Positions 45,829 through 54,703 of a stretch of 64,000 bases of DNA are shown here, one piece after another (the stretch's first letter is position 1; each line of letters begins with the position of its first letter). The translations under genes were made by a program, and so were the position numbers. The notes under the pieces were generated by a model that saw nothing but the letters and a program-made list of their open reading frames with translations, was not told the DNA's origin and made no database searches. Source of the DNA: Hyphomicrobiales bacterium (lineage in GTDB: Bacteria > Pseudomonadota > Alphaproteobacteria > Rhizobiales > Rhizobiaceae); NCBI GenBank assembly GCA_900465665.1, contig UBJO01000011.1, positions 62,001 to 126,000 of the forward strand, written 5' to 3'.

Positions 45829-46641
45829 ATGAACGCCCCTGCAAAGACCGAAGAATTCGCAGCCCCAATCCCTGCCGGCGTATTCGCCGAAACCGTTCTC
45901 AGCGTCACGCATTACACGGACAACCTGTTCCGCTTCACGATGACGCGTCCTGAAGGTTTCCGCTTCCGCTCGGGCGAATTCGCGATGATCGGCCTCATGG
46001 TCGAGGGCAAGCCGATCTTCCGCGCATACTCGATCGCCAGCCCCGCCTGGGCCGAAGAACTCGAATTCTTCTCCATCAAGGTTCCCGATGGTCCGCTGAC
46101 CTCGCATCTGCAGGCGATCAAGCCCGGCGATCAGGTGCTGATGCGCAAGAAGCCGACGGGTACGCTGGTGCTCGACGCACTGACGCCTGGCCGTCGTCTC
46201 TACATGTTTTCGACCGGCACCGGCATCGCGCCCTTCGCCAGCCTGATCCGCGATCCGGAAACCTATGAGAAGTTCGACCAGGTCATCCTCACCCACACGA
46301 CGCGCAACATAGCCGAGCTGAAATACGGCTTCGACCTGGTTCACGAGATCCAGAATGACGAGCTCCTGCAGGAAGTGGTCGGTGACAAGCTGCTGCACTA
46401 CGCAACGGTGACGCGCGAGGACTTCGAGTACCGCGGCCGCATCACCGACCTGATCTCCTCAGGCAAGCTGTTCACCGATCTCGGCGTTCCCAAGCTCGAT
46501 CCCGAAATCGACCGCGGCATGATTTGCGGATCTTCGGCGATGCTGAAGGACACCAAGGAACTGCTTGAGCAGGCTGGCCTCGAGGAAGGCGCAAACAGCA
46601 AGCCGGCGCAGTTCGTCATCGAACGCGCCTTCGTCGGCTGA
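45829..46641 (+). CDS. fpr: ferredoxin/flavodoxin-NADP+ reductase
   Basis: 270 residues of the bacterial FprA type: FAD site RAYSIASPAW, GPLTSHLQ, phosphate loop STGTGIAPFASLIRD and a C-terminal VIERAFVG extension typical of subclass I enzymes. It moves electrons between NADPH and ferredoxin or flavodoxin, often in oxidative stress; in principle it could supply the sulfite reductase encoded 12 kb away, which has no flavoprotein partner. Strong terminator downstream. Confidence 0.94.
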   Translation: MNAPAKTEEFAAPIPAGVFAETVLSVTHYTDNLFRFTMTRPEGFRFRSGEFAMIGLMVEGKPIFRAYSIASPAWAEELEFFSIKVPDGPLTSHLQAIKPGDQVLMRKKPTGTLVLDALTPGRRLYMFSTGTGIAPFASLIRDPETYEKFDQVILTHTTRNIAELKYGFDLVHEIQNDELLQEVVGDKLLHYATVTREDFEYRGRITDLISSGKLFTDLGVPKLDPEIDRGMICGSSAMLKDTKELLEQAGLEEGANSKPAQFVIERAFVG

Positions 46642-46664
46642 TCGCCCCATCACATGGTTAGAAC

Positions 46665-46690
46665 AACGGCTCCGGAAACGGGGCCGTTTT
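46665..46690 (+). terminator. intrinsic terminator of fpr
   Basis: AACGGCTCC pairs with GGGGCCGTT (one G-U) around GGAAAC and runs into four U residues; it ends on the stop codon of the convergent GntR gene. Confidence 0.85.
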
Positions 46691-47307
46691 CATTTCTGGC
46701 CGAGGTAATCGATCAGCGTCGTCATCGCCTTGCGCGCTTCAGTCGCCTTGCCCTGCTGGATCGCACGGATAACGGCAACGTGCAGCGAGATCGACCGATC
46801 CATGCGCTCCGGGCTCGCCTTCGAATACCAGAGGCGACGCGAATGGGTCTGCACCGGGCCGAGCGCCGAGGTGATGAAGGCATTGGGACAGGATTCTTCG
46901 AGGATCTCATCAAATGCCTTGTCTGCTGCGAAAAATCCCGCGAGATCGCCGCTCACGGCGCAATCGTTCATGGCGCGCGCGCATTCGACCAACTGGTTGC
47001 GCTGCCCATCGGTCGCCTGTTCGGCAACGAGTGCCGCGGCGATCGGCTCTAGCTCGCGGCGAACCTGCATGACATGGGCGTGATCGGTCGGCTTGATCTC
47101 GGCGATCTGCAGGCCGACGCGTGGCTTCACCACGATCAACCCCTGCCAGGCCAACTTCTGGATCGCCTCGCGCACCGGCGTGCGGCCGTGTCCGGAGAGA
47201 TCGATCAGCTGCTTTTCATTGACGAGCGCACCAGGCGTCAACGCCAAGGTCACGATGGCATGTTCCAGCGCCAGATAGGCAAGATGGCTCTGTGAGGAGT
47301 TCGGCAT
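46690..47307 (-). CDS. GntR family regulator, FCD type
   Basis: 205 residues: winged helix (EKQLIDLSGHGRTPVREAIQKLAWQGLI in part) and FCD domain with QVRRELEPIAAALVAEQA and SLHVAVIRAIQQGKA. The start ATG at 47307. Its upstream region has two TGATATAT words and an inverted repeat, probably its own operators. No obvious target pathway is next to it, since the MacAB genes upstream are on the same strand but 109 bases away. Confidence 0.87.
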   Translation of the reverse strand: MPNSSQSHLAYLALEHAIVTLALTPGALVNEKQLIDLSGHGRTPVREAIQKLAWQGLIVVKPRVGLQIAEIKPTDHAHVMQVRRELEPIAAALVAEQATDGQRNQLVECARAMNDCAVSGDLAGFFAADKAFDEILEESCPNAFITSALGPVQTHSRRLWYSKASPERMDRSISLHVAVIRAIQQGKATEARKAMTTLIDYLGQK

Positions 47308-47327
47308 CGCGGATCCGTGATTCGACC

Positions 47328-47384
47328 TGATATATCATAAGCCCCGCGTTAACGGATTCAATGGCAGGTTGCCATGATATATTA
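47328..47384. promoter_or_regulatory. operator cluster upstream of GntR gene
   Basis: TGATATATCA at 47328-47337 and TGATATATTA at 47375-47384 are 47 bp apart; between them ATGGCA-GGT-TGCCAT (47361-47375) is a perfect inverted repeat. The set lies 21-77 bases before the GntR start codon. Confidence 0.5.
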
Positions 47385-47416
47385 GGCCGAAGGGAGAGCC
47401 GTTATTTTACAGTGGC

Positions 47417-48625
47417 TTACTCGTGCCTCAGCGCATCGATCGGATTGAGCTGGGCGGCCCGTCTAGCCGGGAAATAGCCGAAGATCATGCCGATCGCAGC
47501 GGAAAAGGCGAAGGCGACGATGATCATCGTCGGGCTCACCACGAAGGGCACCTTGAGCAGGGAGACGGCGCCGAAGCCAAGCCCCAGCCCGAGCAGAATG
47601 CCGCTCATGCCACCGAATATCGACAGCGCCACCGCCTCGACCAGGAACTGCATCAACACCTGCCGCTCCAGCGCCCCGATCGCCAGGCGAATGCCGATTT
47701 CGCGCGTGCGCTCGGTGACAGAGACCAGCATGATGTTCATGATGCCGATACCGCCCACGAGCAGGCTGATCGCGGCCACCGCACCAAGCAGGCTGGTGAG
47801 AAGCGTCGTCGTTCCGGTCATGGCGGCTGCGATCTGGGTCATGTCGTTGACGTTGAAATCGTCTTCGCGACCGGGAATGATCTTGCGGCGTTCGCGCAGC
47901 AGGTTCTCCGTATCCGACTGGACCTTGGATGTGGCAACGCCATCGCGCGCGGAGATCAGGATCATCGAGACATTGGCATTGGCCTTCCCGCCGATGCGGC
48001 GCTGGTAGACCTTGATCGGCACGATGACGACATCGTCCTGGTCGGTACCCATGCCGGATTGCCCGCGCTTGGCCAACACGCCGATGACGCCGCAAGAGAC
48101 CTTGCCGACGCGCACTTGCTGGCCGATCGGATCGGCGGACCCGAAGAGCTGCGAACGGACGGTCTCGCCAAGAACGCAGCGCGCGCGGCCGCGCTCTTCG
48201 GCGGCGTCGAAGGTGCGCCCGGAGGCGATGTCCCAGTCCTGTGCCGTGAAATAGTCGTTGGTCGTGCCCATCACCGTCGTCGAGTGGCTCTGGCCACCGT
48301 AGATGACAGTCGCGGTGGTCTGGTTGAGCGGCGCCACGGCCCGCAGCCCGCTCACCTGCTCGCTGATGGCGTCGACATCTGCCACGGTGAAACGCCGTGC
48401 CTCGGAGCTTGCGCGGCCGGGACCGAACTGGCCGGGGCGGGCAAACAGCATGTTGGTGCCGAGACGCGACAGCTCGGACGTGACCTGTGCCGTGGTGCCG
48501 TTGCCGATCGTGACCAGCGCGATGACGGCGGCGACGCCGATGACGACACCGAGAACCGTCAGGAACGACCGCAACATGTTGCGGCTGATGGCGCGCAGCG
48601 CGAGCTTGACCGTCTCAAGAAACAT
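47417..48625 (-). CDS. MacB-type ABC transporter permease
   Basis: 402 residues with four membrane helices, one at the N-terminus and three at the C-terminus, bracketing a large periplasmic domain; this is the MacB/FtsX plan (LRSFLTVLGVVIGVAAVIAL, MNIMLVSVTERTREIGIRLAIGA). In E. coli the ATPase and permease are one protein; here they are separate genes overlapping by 11 bases. The ATG at 48625 is chosen. Confidence 0.9.
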   Translation of the reverse strand: MFLETVKLALRAISRNMLRSFLTVLGVVIGVAAVIALVTIGNGTTAQVTSELSRLGTNMLFARPGQFGPGRASSEARRFTVADVDAISEQVSGLRAVAPLNQTTATVIYGGQSHSTTVMGTTNDYFTAQDWDIASGRTFDAAEERGRARCVLGETVRSQLFGSADPIGQQVRVGKVSCGVIGVLAKRGQSGMGTDQDDVVIVPIKVYQRRIGGKANANVSMILISARDGVATSKVQSDTENLLRERRKIIPGREDDFNVNDMTQIAAAMTGTTTLLTSLLGAVAAISLLVGGIGIMNIMLVSVTERTREIGIRLAIGALERQVLMQFLVEAVALSIFGGMSGILLGLGLGFGAVSLLKVPFVVSPTMIIVAFAFSAAIGMIFGYFPARRAAQLNPIDALRHE

Positions 48626-49334
48626 GGTGACCCGCCCTTCCCTGATGCGCTGTTTCCGCTTCCAGCTTACCATCGAGAAAGCGCAGCAGCCGCTGCGCAT
48701 AGGCCGCGATGTCAGGCTCGTGCGTAACCATGACGATGGTGATGCCCTGCTCGCGGTTCAGCCGCGTCATCAGGTCCATGATTTCGATGCTGGTCTTGGT
48801 GTCGAGATTACCCGTCGGTTCATCGGCGAGAAGCAGGGATGGCTGCGTGACGATGGCGCGTGCGATGGCGACGCGCTGCTGCTGGCCGCCGGAGAGCTCC
48901 TGTGTCTTGTGATGTTCACGGCCGCCAAGGCCGACCAAGCCAAGGGCTTCCTTCGCCAGACGATGCCGCTCCGCGGCTGGCATGCCACGATAGATCAGCG
49001 GCAGCTCTACATTCTCGACCGCCGACGTGCGCGGCAAGAGGTTGAAGCCCTGGAAGACGAAGCCCAGCATGTGACGGCGCAGCATCGTCAATTGCGCGCG
49101 GTCGAAACCGGTGGTCGAGATGCCCTGGAACAGGTAGTCGCCGGCGCTTGGGACATCGAGACAGCCGAGAATGTTCATGGCCGTCGATTTGCCGGAGCCC
49201 GATGGCCCCATGATCGCGACGAATTCGTGCTCGCGGATGGCGAGATCGACATGATCGAGCGCACGGATCGAGGCTTCGCCGCGACCGTAGATCTTCGACA
49301 CCTTGCTGAACTCGATGAGAGGCGGCGTGGTCAT
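48615..49334 (-). CDS. MacB/LolD-type ABC transporter ATPase
   Basis: 239 residues: Walker [11 protein letters not shown]-loop region [11 protein letters not shown], signature [14 protein letters not shown], Walker [12 protein letters not shown]. Powers the mechanotransmission-type MacB permease downstream. It follows the adaptor gene by 9 bases. Confidence 0.93.
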   Translation of the reverse strand: MTTPPLIEFSKVSKIYGRGEASIRALDHVDLAIREHEFVAIMGPSGSGKSTAMNILGCLDVPSAGDYLFQGISTTGFDRAQLTMLRRHMLGFVFQGFNLLPRTSAVENVELPLIYRGMPAAERHRLAKEALGLVGLGGREHHKTQELSGGQQQRVAIARAIVTQPSLLLADEPTGNLDTKTSIEIMDLMTRLNREQGITIVMVTHEPDIAAYAQRLLRFLDGKLEAETAHQGRAGHHVS

Positions 49335-49343
49335 GGCGCGCCG

Positions 49344-50657
49344 CTATCTCGACCGCTCGGTCGAATCGGTGATGATCGCTTCGTTTTCCTTGAGATCGCC
49401 TGACGTCACCTGGGTGAACTGGCCATCGGAAGAACCGACCTGGATGACGACAGGCGATGGCTTGCCGGATCTCAGCACCCAGACCCGACGCTTGGCACCG
49501 GTCAAGGTCTCGCCGCCACCCTGATTGCCGCCGCGAGGGCCCATGCGTGGGGGAGCGAACATGCCGAACAGGCCCCGATTGCGCCTGGCTTCAGTGGCCG
49601 GAGGCGCGTAGCGCAAGGCAGCGTTCGGCACCATGAGCGTGCTCTTGACCGCTTCGACTGTGACGTCGGCGGTTGCCGTCATGCCCGGGCGCAACAGCAG
49701 GTCGGCGTTGTCGACGGAGAGGATGGCCTTGTAGGTGACGACGTTGTTGGTCGTTTCAGAGGCAAAGCGGATCTGCTTGATCTCGGCGGGGAATGTGCGA
49801 TCCGGATATGCATCGACCGTGAAGGTCGCTTTCTGACCGACCGCGATCTGGCCAACATCGGCCTCGTCGACATCGACCTGCAACTCCATCTGTCTGAGGT
49901 CGCCGCCGATGACGAAGAGAACAGGCGCCGACAGCGAAGCCGCGACCGTCGCGCCCGGATCGACCGAGCGCGTGAGAATGACGCCATCGATCGGCGAGAC
50001 GATCTTGGACTTGGTGAGATTGACCTGGGCGAGCTGCAGATCGGCTTCCGCCGAGAGCACCGCCGCTTCGTTGATCTCCTTGGTGGCAACAGCCGAATCG
50101 TACTTGTAGCGCGCGTCCTCGAGGCTCTGCTGCGTCGTCACATTGCTTTGGACGAGGTTACGGTAGCGATCGTAGGAGCTCTTAGCGGACTCCAGATCCG
50201 CGGTAGCCTTGACGACGTTCGCCTTCGCCGAATCGAGCTTCGCCTGCGTGCTCTTGACGTCGGCCTCGACCTTGATGGTGTCGAGCACTGCCAGCACGTC
50301 GCCGGCCTTCACCTCGCTGTTGTAATCGACGTTGACGTCGCGAACGGTACCTGACAGTTCGCTCGATATGTCGACCTGCTCCGTCGGCTGCACAGATCCG
50401 GTGGCTGTCACAAGCACAGTCAGGTCGCCGTTCTTAACCGGCTGCGTCGTATAGCTCACCTCGCTGCCGCTTTGGCGCGAATACAGATACAATCCGCCCC
50501 CAAGCGCCGCTATCACGACCAGCGATACCAACGAGCGCTTCCACCACCGGCCCTTCTGCTTCTGCTGAGAGGCGGCGAGGACAACGGCGAGATCGGCGGT
50601 TGCCGTGCTCTGGGGCTTCGTGCTCTGGGGTTTATTGGGCGTTGTCATATCGTTCAT
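49344..50657 (-). CDS. MacA-like periplasmic adaptor (HlyD family)
   Basis: 437 residues: a cytosolic Gln/Thr-rich start, one membrane anchor (SLVSLVVIAALGGGLYLYS), a lipoyl half (VTATGSVQPTEQVDISSELSGTV in part), a helical hairpin (STQAKLDSAKANVVKATADLESAKSS in part), the second lipoyl half (VSPIDGVILTRSVDPG) and beta-barrel parts. It links the inner-membrane MacB complex to an outer-membrane channel such as TolC. Exported substrate unknown. Confidence 0.9.
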   Translation of the reverse strand: MNDMTTPNKPQSTKPQSTATADLAVVLAASQQKQKGRWWKRSLVSLVVIAALGGGLYLYSRQSGSEVSYTTQPVKNGDLTVLVTATGSVQPTEQVDISSELSGTVRDVNVDYNSEVKAGDVLAVLDTIKVEADVKSTQAKLDSAKANVVKATADLESAKSSYDRYRNLVQSNVTTQQSLEDARYKYDSAVATKEINEAAVLSAEADLQLAQVNLTKSKIVSPIDGVILTRSVDPGATVAASLSAPVLFVIGGDLRQMELQVDVDEADVGQIAVGQKATFTVDAYPDRTFPAEIKQIRFASETTNNVVTYKAILSVDNADLLLRPGMTATADVTVEAVKSTLMVPNAALRYAPPATEARRNRGLFGMFAPPRMGPRGGNQGGGETLTGAKRRVWVLRSGKPSPVVIQVGSSDGQFTQVTSGDLKENEAIITDSTERSR

Positions 50658-50875
50658 GCGGGCAGCCTCGGTCAGATACAGCCAATACGACTGTCAGCTT
50701 CGGGAATAACGATCTGAAGCTGAACGCAGGATTAGCAAGTTGACGGCATTGGCACGCAGCAACGTCAAATGGAAATGAAATCTTGGTAATGAAAGTCGAG
50801 TTTGTGGCAGGGCGTACGCCGCACATCACTTTACGCGAGCGTTGATTGCCCGCGTGATTCTGCCCCCGGCGCGAA

Positions 50876-50894
50876 TGGCGCCTATCAGGCGCCA
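50876..50894 (-). terminator. hairpin over stop codon of small gene
   Basis: TGGCGCCT and AGGCGCCA pair around ATC and include the stop codon of the small gene; no U-tract follows. Confidence 0.4.
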
Positions 50895-51097
50895 AGTGAT
50901 TCCAGCGAGACGGGCGGACGGCGCTTGGCAGCCATCAGCAGATCGAGTTCGGTGGCGGACGGGCCGAATTTCTCGAACAGGCGAACGGCTTCATCCTGGC
51001 CGAGCCTGTATTTGCGCGAGAACTCCGTGAGACTATAGGCACGGCCACGCAGTACCTTGCGGCTATTGGTGTGTTCGATCACGTCGGTCATGGTCAT
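50885..51097 (-). CDS. small DUF3606-like protein
   Basis: 70 residues with an AYSLTEFSRKYRLGQDEAVRLFEKFG stretch (in part) resembling DUF3606 proteins, a helix-rich family common in rhizobia and often stress-associated. ATG at 51097 or 51091, with AAGGAGATGACC upstream giving a good ribosome site. The family assignment is tentative. Confidence 0.65.
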   Translation of the reverse strand: MTMTDVIEHTNSRKVLRGRAYSLTEFSRKYRLGQDEAVRLFEKFGPSATELDLLMAAKRRPPVSLESLGA

Positions 51098-51458
51098 CTC
51101 CTTCTATAAGGGAGATTTAGGGTCAGGGATCGATTTGTTAAGCCGCGAATGCGATTGAACCAATTGATTTTCTTAAATATTTTTCGGGAACTTTATTGCT
51201 GCTCGTGCATTTGATGCGCTCATTCGACCTGGGGCATCGACAATAGGCGACGGTCTCAATCTTTGGATCCCCACTTTCCACCGCCAATCCGAAAGCCGCA
51301 GGCCTTCCCGCTGCATTCCCCCGCCTGCTTCTCGATCTCTCGCAAGAAATGTGCCTAATGCACAGGAAAGGTGGATTTTTCAGTTGACCGCAATGGGTCG
51401 TCTGCATATGTTCCGCGCACTTCCAGCCGGGGTCCTAGAGGGATGCTTCGGAACACGG
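51098..51458. other. 361-bp region with tRNA-Lys promoter, no protein gene
   Basis: Between the small leftward gene and tRNA-Lys. An 89-codon leftward frame here is judged chance because it covers the tRNA promoter and has no ribosome site. Apart from the promoter I see nothing. Confidence 0.5.
51384..51412 (+). promoter_or_regulatory. sigma-70 promoter of tRNA-Lys
   Basis: TTGACC (51384-51389), 17-bp spacer, TATGTT (51407-51412); predicted start near 51419, 40 bases before the mature tRNA. Confidence 0.7.
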
Positions 51459-51534
51459 GAGAGCGTAGCTCAGCTGGTAGAGCAACTGACTTTTAATCAG
51501 TAGGTCATGGGTTCGAGCCCCATCGCTCTCACCA
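51459..51534 (+). tRNA. tRNA-Lys (anticodon UUU)
   Basis: Complete cloverleaf: 7-bp acceptor stem (GAGAGCG with CGCTCTC), D-arm AGCTCAGCTGGTAGAGC, anticodon loop CTTTTAA with UUU at 51492-51494, T-arm GGGTTCGAGCCCC, discriminator A and encoded CCA. Confidence 0.98.
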
Positions 51535-51647
51535 TTAAATCAATTAATTAGCAGATTGCCATCGGACTTTTGGGACAGATCGAAAGTCCCACAGGCACCA
51601 TCTGGCCGTCAGCCGGGATTATATTTTCCGGTTCCCCGGCCGCCTGC

Positions 51648-51673
51648 GGAACATTTGATGCCCGCCGCCAGTT
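51648..51673 (+). promoter_or_regulatory. candidate EcfG/RpoE2 stress promoter
   Basis: GGAAC, 19 bases, TT fits the rhizobial RpoE2 consensus (GGAAC-N18/19-TT). It lies 29 bases before the DUF2934 start, the right distance. Confidence 0.45.
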
Positions 51674-51701
51674 CTAGCGATGGAAAACATCGGAGAACAT
51701 C

Positions 51702-51968
51702 ATGTCAGACCGTGAAAAAGATATCCGCGACCGCGCTCATGCCATCTGGGAGCGCGAAGGCAGACCTGAGGGACGTCATGAAGAGCATTGGTCGCAGGCC
51801 GAGCATGAGATCAATCATGGCGGCGACCAGATCGAGGGTGATGATGTGCCGAACCTCGAGGCGCTCAGGGAGGCGGCAAGGCAGCATACCGATGCCTTCA
51901 TCGTGAAGACGGATCTGGAAGATGCCGACGAGCGGGAAGCGACGCCAGGGATGCGCGAGCAGCCATAG
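51702..51968 (+). CDS. DUF2934 domain protein
   Basis: 88 residues; the N-terminal RDRAHAIWEREGRPEGRHEEHW is the DUF2934 signature (in part), followed by an acidic tail. Good ribosome site (GGAGAACATC). These small proteins are widespread in rhizobia and often in general stress regulons; biochemical role unknown. A candidate stress sigma promoter precedes it. Confidence 0.88.
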   Translation: MSDREKDIRDRAHAIWEREGRPEGRHEEHWSQAEHEINHGGDQIEGDDVPNLEALREAARQHTDAFIVKTDLEDADEREATPGMREQP

Positions 51969-52055
51969 CGCGACAGGCATACGTGAACGGCAATGGAATG
52001 CAACCAGCTGCCGATCCATGCGTTGTGTCACAGGTTCCACGAAAAGGATTGCGAC

Positions 52056-52214
52056 ATGACTTCCATCACCACGAAGATCGCGGCTGCTCTTTGCGTCATG
52101 CTGGCCCTCAGCTCCTGCGGCAATACGATCCGCGGCATGGGCAAGGATGCGGCCAACACCGTCGATGCGACGCAGAATGCGGGCAACCGGGTTGGCAACG
52201 CCGCCGCCAAGTAA
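52056..52214 (+). CDS. entericidin A/B-like small lipoprotein
   Basis: 52 residues from ATG 52056 (AAAGGA upstream). Lipoprotein signal with lipobox LSSC, then a short tail CGNTIRGMGKDAANTVDA ending in NRVGNAAAK. Entericidins are tiny outer-membrane lipoproteins linked to stationary-phase envelope effects and, in E. coli, a bacteriolytic toxin/antidote pair; here it is single. Confidence 0.85.
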   Translation: MTSITTKIAAALCVMLALSSCGNTIRGMGKDAANTVDATQNAGNRVGNAAAK

Positions 52215-52350
52215 GGCGGCTAGCTGCGGCTCGGTTATCACCACACTCCGAAGAGCAGCTTCTCGGCCGGGGCATCTCGATTGCCTCGGCGGCTATCTTT
52301 ACCGGCAAGCTGATCACCCTTACTCTGTCACCGTATTCGCCAAACGAGCT

Positions 52351-52383
52351 ATGCTCGCCCACAGTATAGGTGAGCGCGAGCAT
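52351..52383 (+). promoter_or_regulatory. two mutually exclusive hairpins before ribosome site
   Basis: ATGCTCGC (52351-52358) pairs perfectly with GCGAGCAT (52376-52383), or GCTCGCC (52353-52359) pairs with GGTGAGC (52369-52375, one G-U). They cannot coexist, and the GAGGG ribosome site of the next gene begins at 52384. Confidence 0.35.
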
Positions 52384-52395
52384 GAGGGTATCGTC

Positions 52396-52725
52396 ATGAC
52401 CGTTCGTCCGCCGCAATCACTGAGGCAGCCTTTCTCGGTCGAGAGCGGGTTCAATGTTCTCGAATACGAATTGAGAGCGGAGCGAGCGAACTCGCTTGGA
52501 CGCAGCGGGCTGAAGGCCGAAGCAGCCTTGGCTGATCTGAAGGCTTGGGATCCGGCGCGACATGGCCAGGACGACCGCGACGCTCGCCTTCGAAAGGCGG
52601 CGGACGCCATATGGGATTTGTTCGTCCAGCGCGAGATTTGCGGTCTGCGCAACAGCCGCGATGTCATCCAGCGGTACGGCATTCCGGACGAGGTCCTCGT
52701 GCGGCTTGGATCGACTGAGAAGTAA
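52396..52725 (+). CDS. conserved small rhizobial protein, possibly DUF6665
   Basis: 109 residues from ATG 52396 with GAGGG 7 bases upstream. Mostly helical and charged (FNVLEYELRAERANSLGRSG, KAADAIWDLFVQREICGL). I recall similar proteins labelled DUF6665 in rhizobia but am not sure. Cytosolic; function unknown. Converges on the diguanylate cyclase gene. Confidence 0.7.
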   Translation: MTVRPPQSLRQPFSVESGFNVLEYELRAERANSLGRSGLKAEAALADLKAWDPARHGQDDRDARLRKAADAIWDLFVQREICGLRNSRDVIQRYGIPDEVLVRLGSTEK

Positions 52726-52741
52726 GCGATCACCTCGCCCT

Positions 52742-54550
52742 TCAGGCGGAGCCACGCCTCTTGCTATCCTCCGGCATCAGCACCGAGGCCATGACTGTCC
52801 TGTTGCGCCCCTCCGCCTTCGCTTGCAGCAATGCCGCGTCGGCGCGTGTCAGCAATGTCGAGACGGCAGCGCCTTCAGACAGAGAGCCGAAGCCGATCGA
52901 CACCGAGATCGGCCCGAGAATGCGGCCGCGATGCGAGAGCGCCAGTCCGCGGATGTTGGAGCGCAGGCGCTCGGCGATGTCGAATCCTTCGGCATCGCCG
53001 ATATCAGGCAGCAGGACCGTGAACTCCTCGCCGCCGAAGCGATAGGCACGGCCGGCGTCGCCGATCGTGTCGAGAATGGTCTGCGCGACGTAGCGCATGA
53101 CCTCGTCGCCGGCGTCATGGCCGAACTCGTCGTTGAAGCGCTTGAAGTGATCGATATCGACCATCATGCAGCTGAGCTGCTCCAGCTCGCGATCGCGTGC
53201 GTGATTGTTCATATCTTCGTCGAGCGAGCGCCTGTTATAGAGCCCCGTCAGCGCGTCGCGAATGGAGAGGTTGGTGAGCTTGTCGCGCAGTTGCAGGTTG
53301 GCGGCGGCAAGGCCGATGTTTTCGGCGATCAGCTCGAGATAGAGGCGCGACGCCTCCGCCTCCATATGGCCCTGCGGCCGCTCCTCGAAATAGAGGAGCC
53401 CGACGACATCGCCCTGCGCCGTCAGCGGAACGCAGAGTCCCATCGTATCGGACTGGTCGAGATGCTGGCAGCTGATGTCGCCGTGTTCGTGCGAGCTCAC
53501 ATGCGGGCGGCCGCGCCTGAGGCCCCAGCAGGCCGTCGCCGGAAATACAGGCTCGGAGCGCTGCGGCTCGTGCCATGAGGAGATGCGCGACAATGTCGAG
53601 CGGCTTTCGTTCATGATGTAGAGGTTGCCGGCGAGATCCGGGAAGATCTGCGGGGAGAACAGGGCCACGACTTCGGCCAGTTCGTCCTGCGCCTGGCAGG
53701 CCTGCAAGCGGTGCATCATCTGCAGAATCAGGTCCTTCGTCTGCTGGTCGCGCCGGCGCTCGGCGTCCAGACGATCGCGTTCCAACCCGTTTTCTCGGAA
53801 GATGTGAATGGCTTCATTCATCTCGCCGATCTCGTCGCGGCGGCGATCGAGCGGCACGTCCACCGCGTAATCCTGCTTGGCAAGACGCGTGACGATGCCG
53901 GTCATGCGCATCAAAGGCATAGCGACGCGACGCTTCAGGATGAAATAAAGCACGCTCAGAAACAGGGCGGCAGTGACGGCGAGCAGCGTCTTGGCGATGA
54001 AACCCCACCAGTCGCTGCGCAGCTGGGTGTTGTGCATGACCGACTGCGTACGCGCGTTCGCGAGATCGCGGAAGCGCGTAACAGTAGCGAGCAATGCGGT
54101 CTGCAGGCGGTCGTGTTCCGGCCCGAACAAGGTCTGGCGGGCGCCCGCCTGATCGCCGTTGCGATACGCGGCGATCGCTTCTTCCTCGATCTTGTCGAGT
54201 ACGTCGGCGCTTTTCTCCACGTCTTCAAGCGCCTGCAATTCGATCGGTGCTGCACCCAGTTCGCGGACGCCCCGGATCGCGCGCTCGCGCCGGCGCTCCT
54301 CGCCTTCCTTGCCCTGGAAGGCATCGAGATGCCTGATGTCGTCGCGCATGACATAGAGGCGCGCTTCATCGGTGCGCTCTTCGGCGCCCAGCGCCAGTTC
54401 GTCGGCGAGATCGTCCAGCGCCAGATGTTCCTCGACCGCGATCCGTTCGCGGGTGGCGCTTGTGGCAGACAGGATGAAGGCAGAGCCCGACAGCACGGTC
54501 AGAACAACCGTCACTCCGTAGGCCCAGTTGGTGATGACGCTGATCCGCAT
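52742..54550 (-). CDS. diguanylate cyclase: periplasmic sensor, HAMP, GAF, GGDEF
   Basis: 602 residues: membrane helix (about 10-30), helical periplasmic domain, second helix (about 185-205), HAMP (with RRDEIGEMNEAIHIFRENG), a GAF-like domain (GLCVPLTAQGDVVGLLYFEE) and a GGDEF domain (SIRDALTGLYNRRSLDED, CMMVDIDHFKRFND, RFGGEEFTVLLPD). The GGEEF active site is intact, so it should make c-di-GMP. The inhibitory I-site RxxD position reads TIGD, so product inhibition may be weakened. Confidence 0.93.
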   Translation of the reverse strand: MRISVITNWAYGVTVVLTVLSGSAFILSATSATRERIAVEEHLALDDLADELALGAEERTDEARLYVMRDDIRHLDAFQGKEGEERRRERAIRGVRELGAAPIELQALEDVEKSADVLDKIEEEAIAAYRNGDQAGARQTLFGPEHDRLQTALLATVTRFRDLANARTQSVMHNTQLRSDWWGFIAKTLLAVTAALFLSVLYFILKRRVAMPLMRMTGIVTRLAKQDYAVDVPLDRRRDEIGEMNEAIHIFRENGLERDRLDAERRRDQQTKDLILQMMHRLQACQAQDELAEVVALFSPQIFPDLAGNLYIMNESRSTLSRISSWHEPQRSEPVFPATACWGLRRGRPHVSSHEHGDISCQHLDQSDTMGLCVPLTAQGDVVGLLYFEERPQGHMEAEASRLYLELIAENIGLAAANLQLRDKLTNLSIRDALTGLYNRRSLDEDMNNHARDRELEQLSCMMVDIDHFKRFNDEFGHDAGDEVMRYVAQTILDTIGDAGRAYRFGGEEFTVLLPDIGDAEGFDIAERLRSNIRGLALSHRGRILGPISVSIGFGSLSEGAAVSTLLTRADAALLQAKAEGRNRTVMASVLMPEDSKRRGSA

Positions 54551-54703
54551 GAGGGTATATTAGGGCATCCGAATTGCCAGACAATTAACACAGGTTGTAT
54601 CGGCCTATCCAAGCTCCCGAGACGCGAGACGCAAAAAGGTGATTGGCGGCGGGCCACCGGCTGCGCTAGGACTGCGCTCCAATGCCCTGCGCCGGAGAAC
54701 CGC

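Noticed and set aside
51138..51407. 89-codon leftward frame next to tRNA-Lys
   Set aside because: Covers the tRNA promoter, has no ribosome site and odd composition.
51459..51534. tRNA-Lys as an integration site for a genomic island
   Set aside because: No integrase, no repeated 3' tRNA fragment and no mobile genes follow; downstream genes look native.
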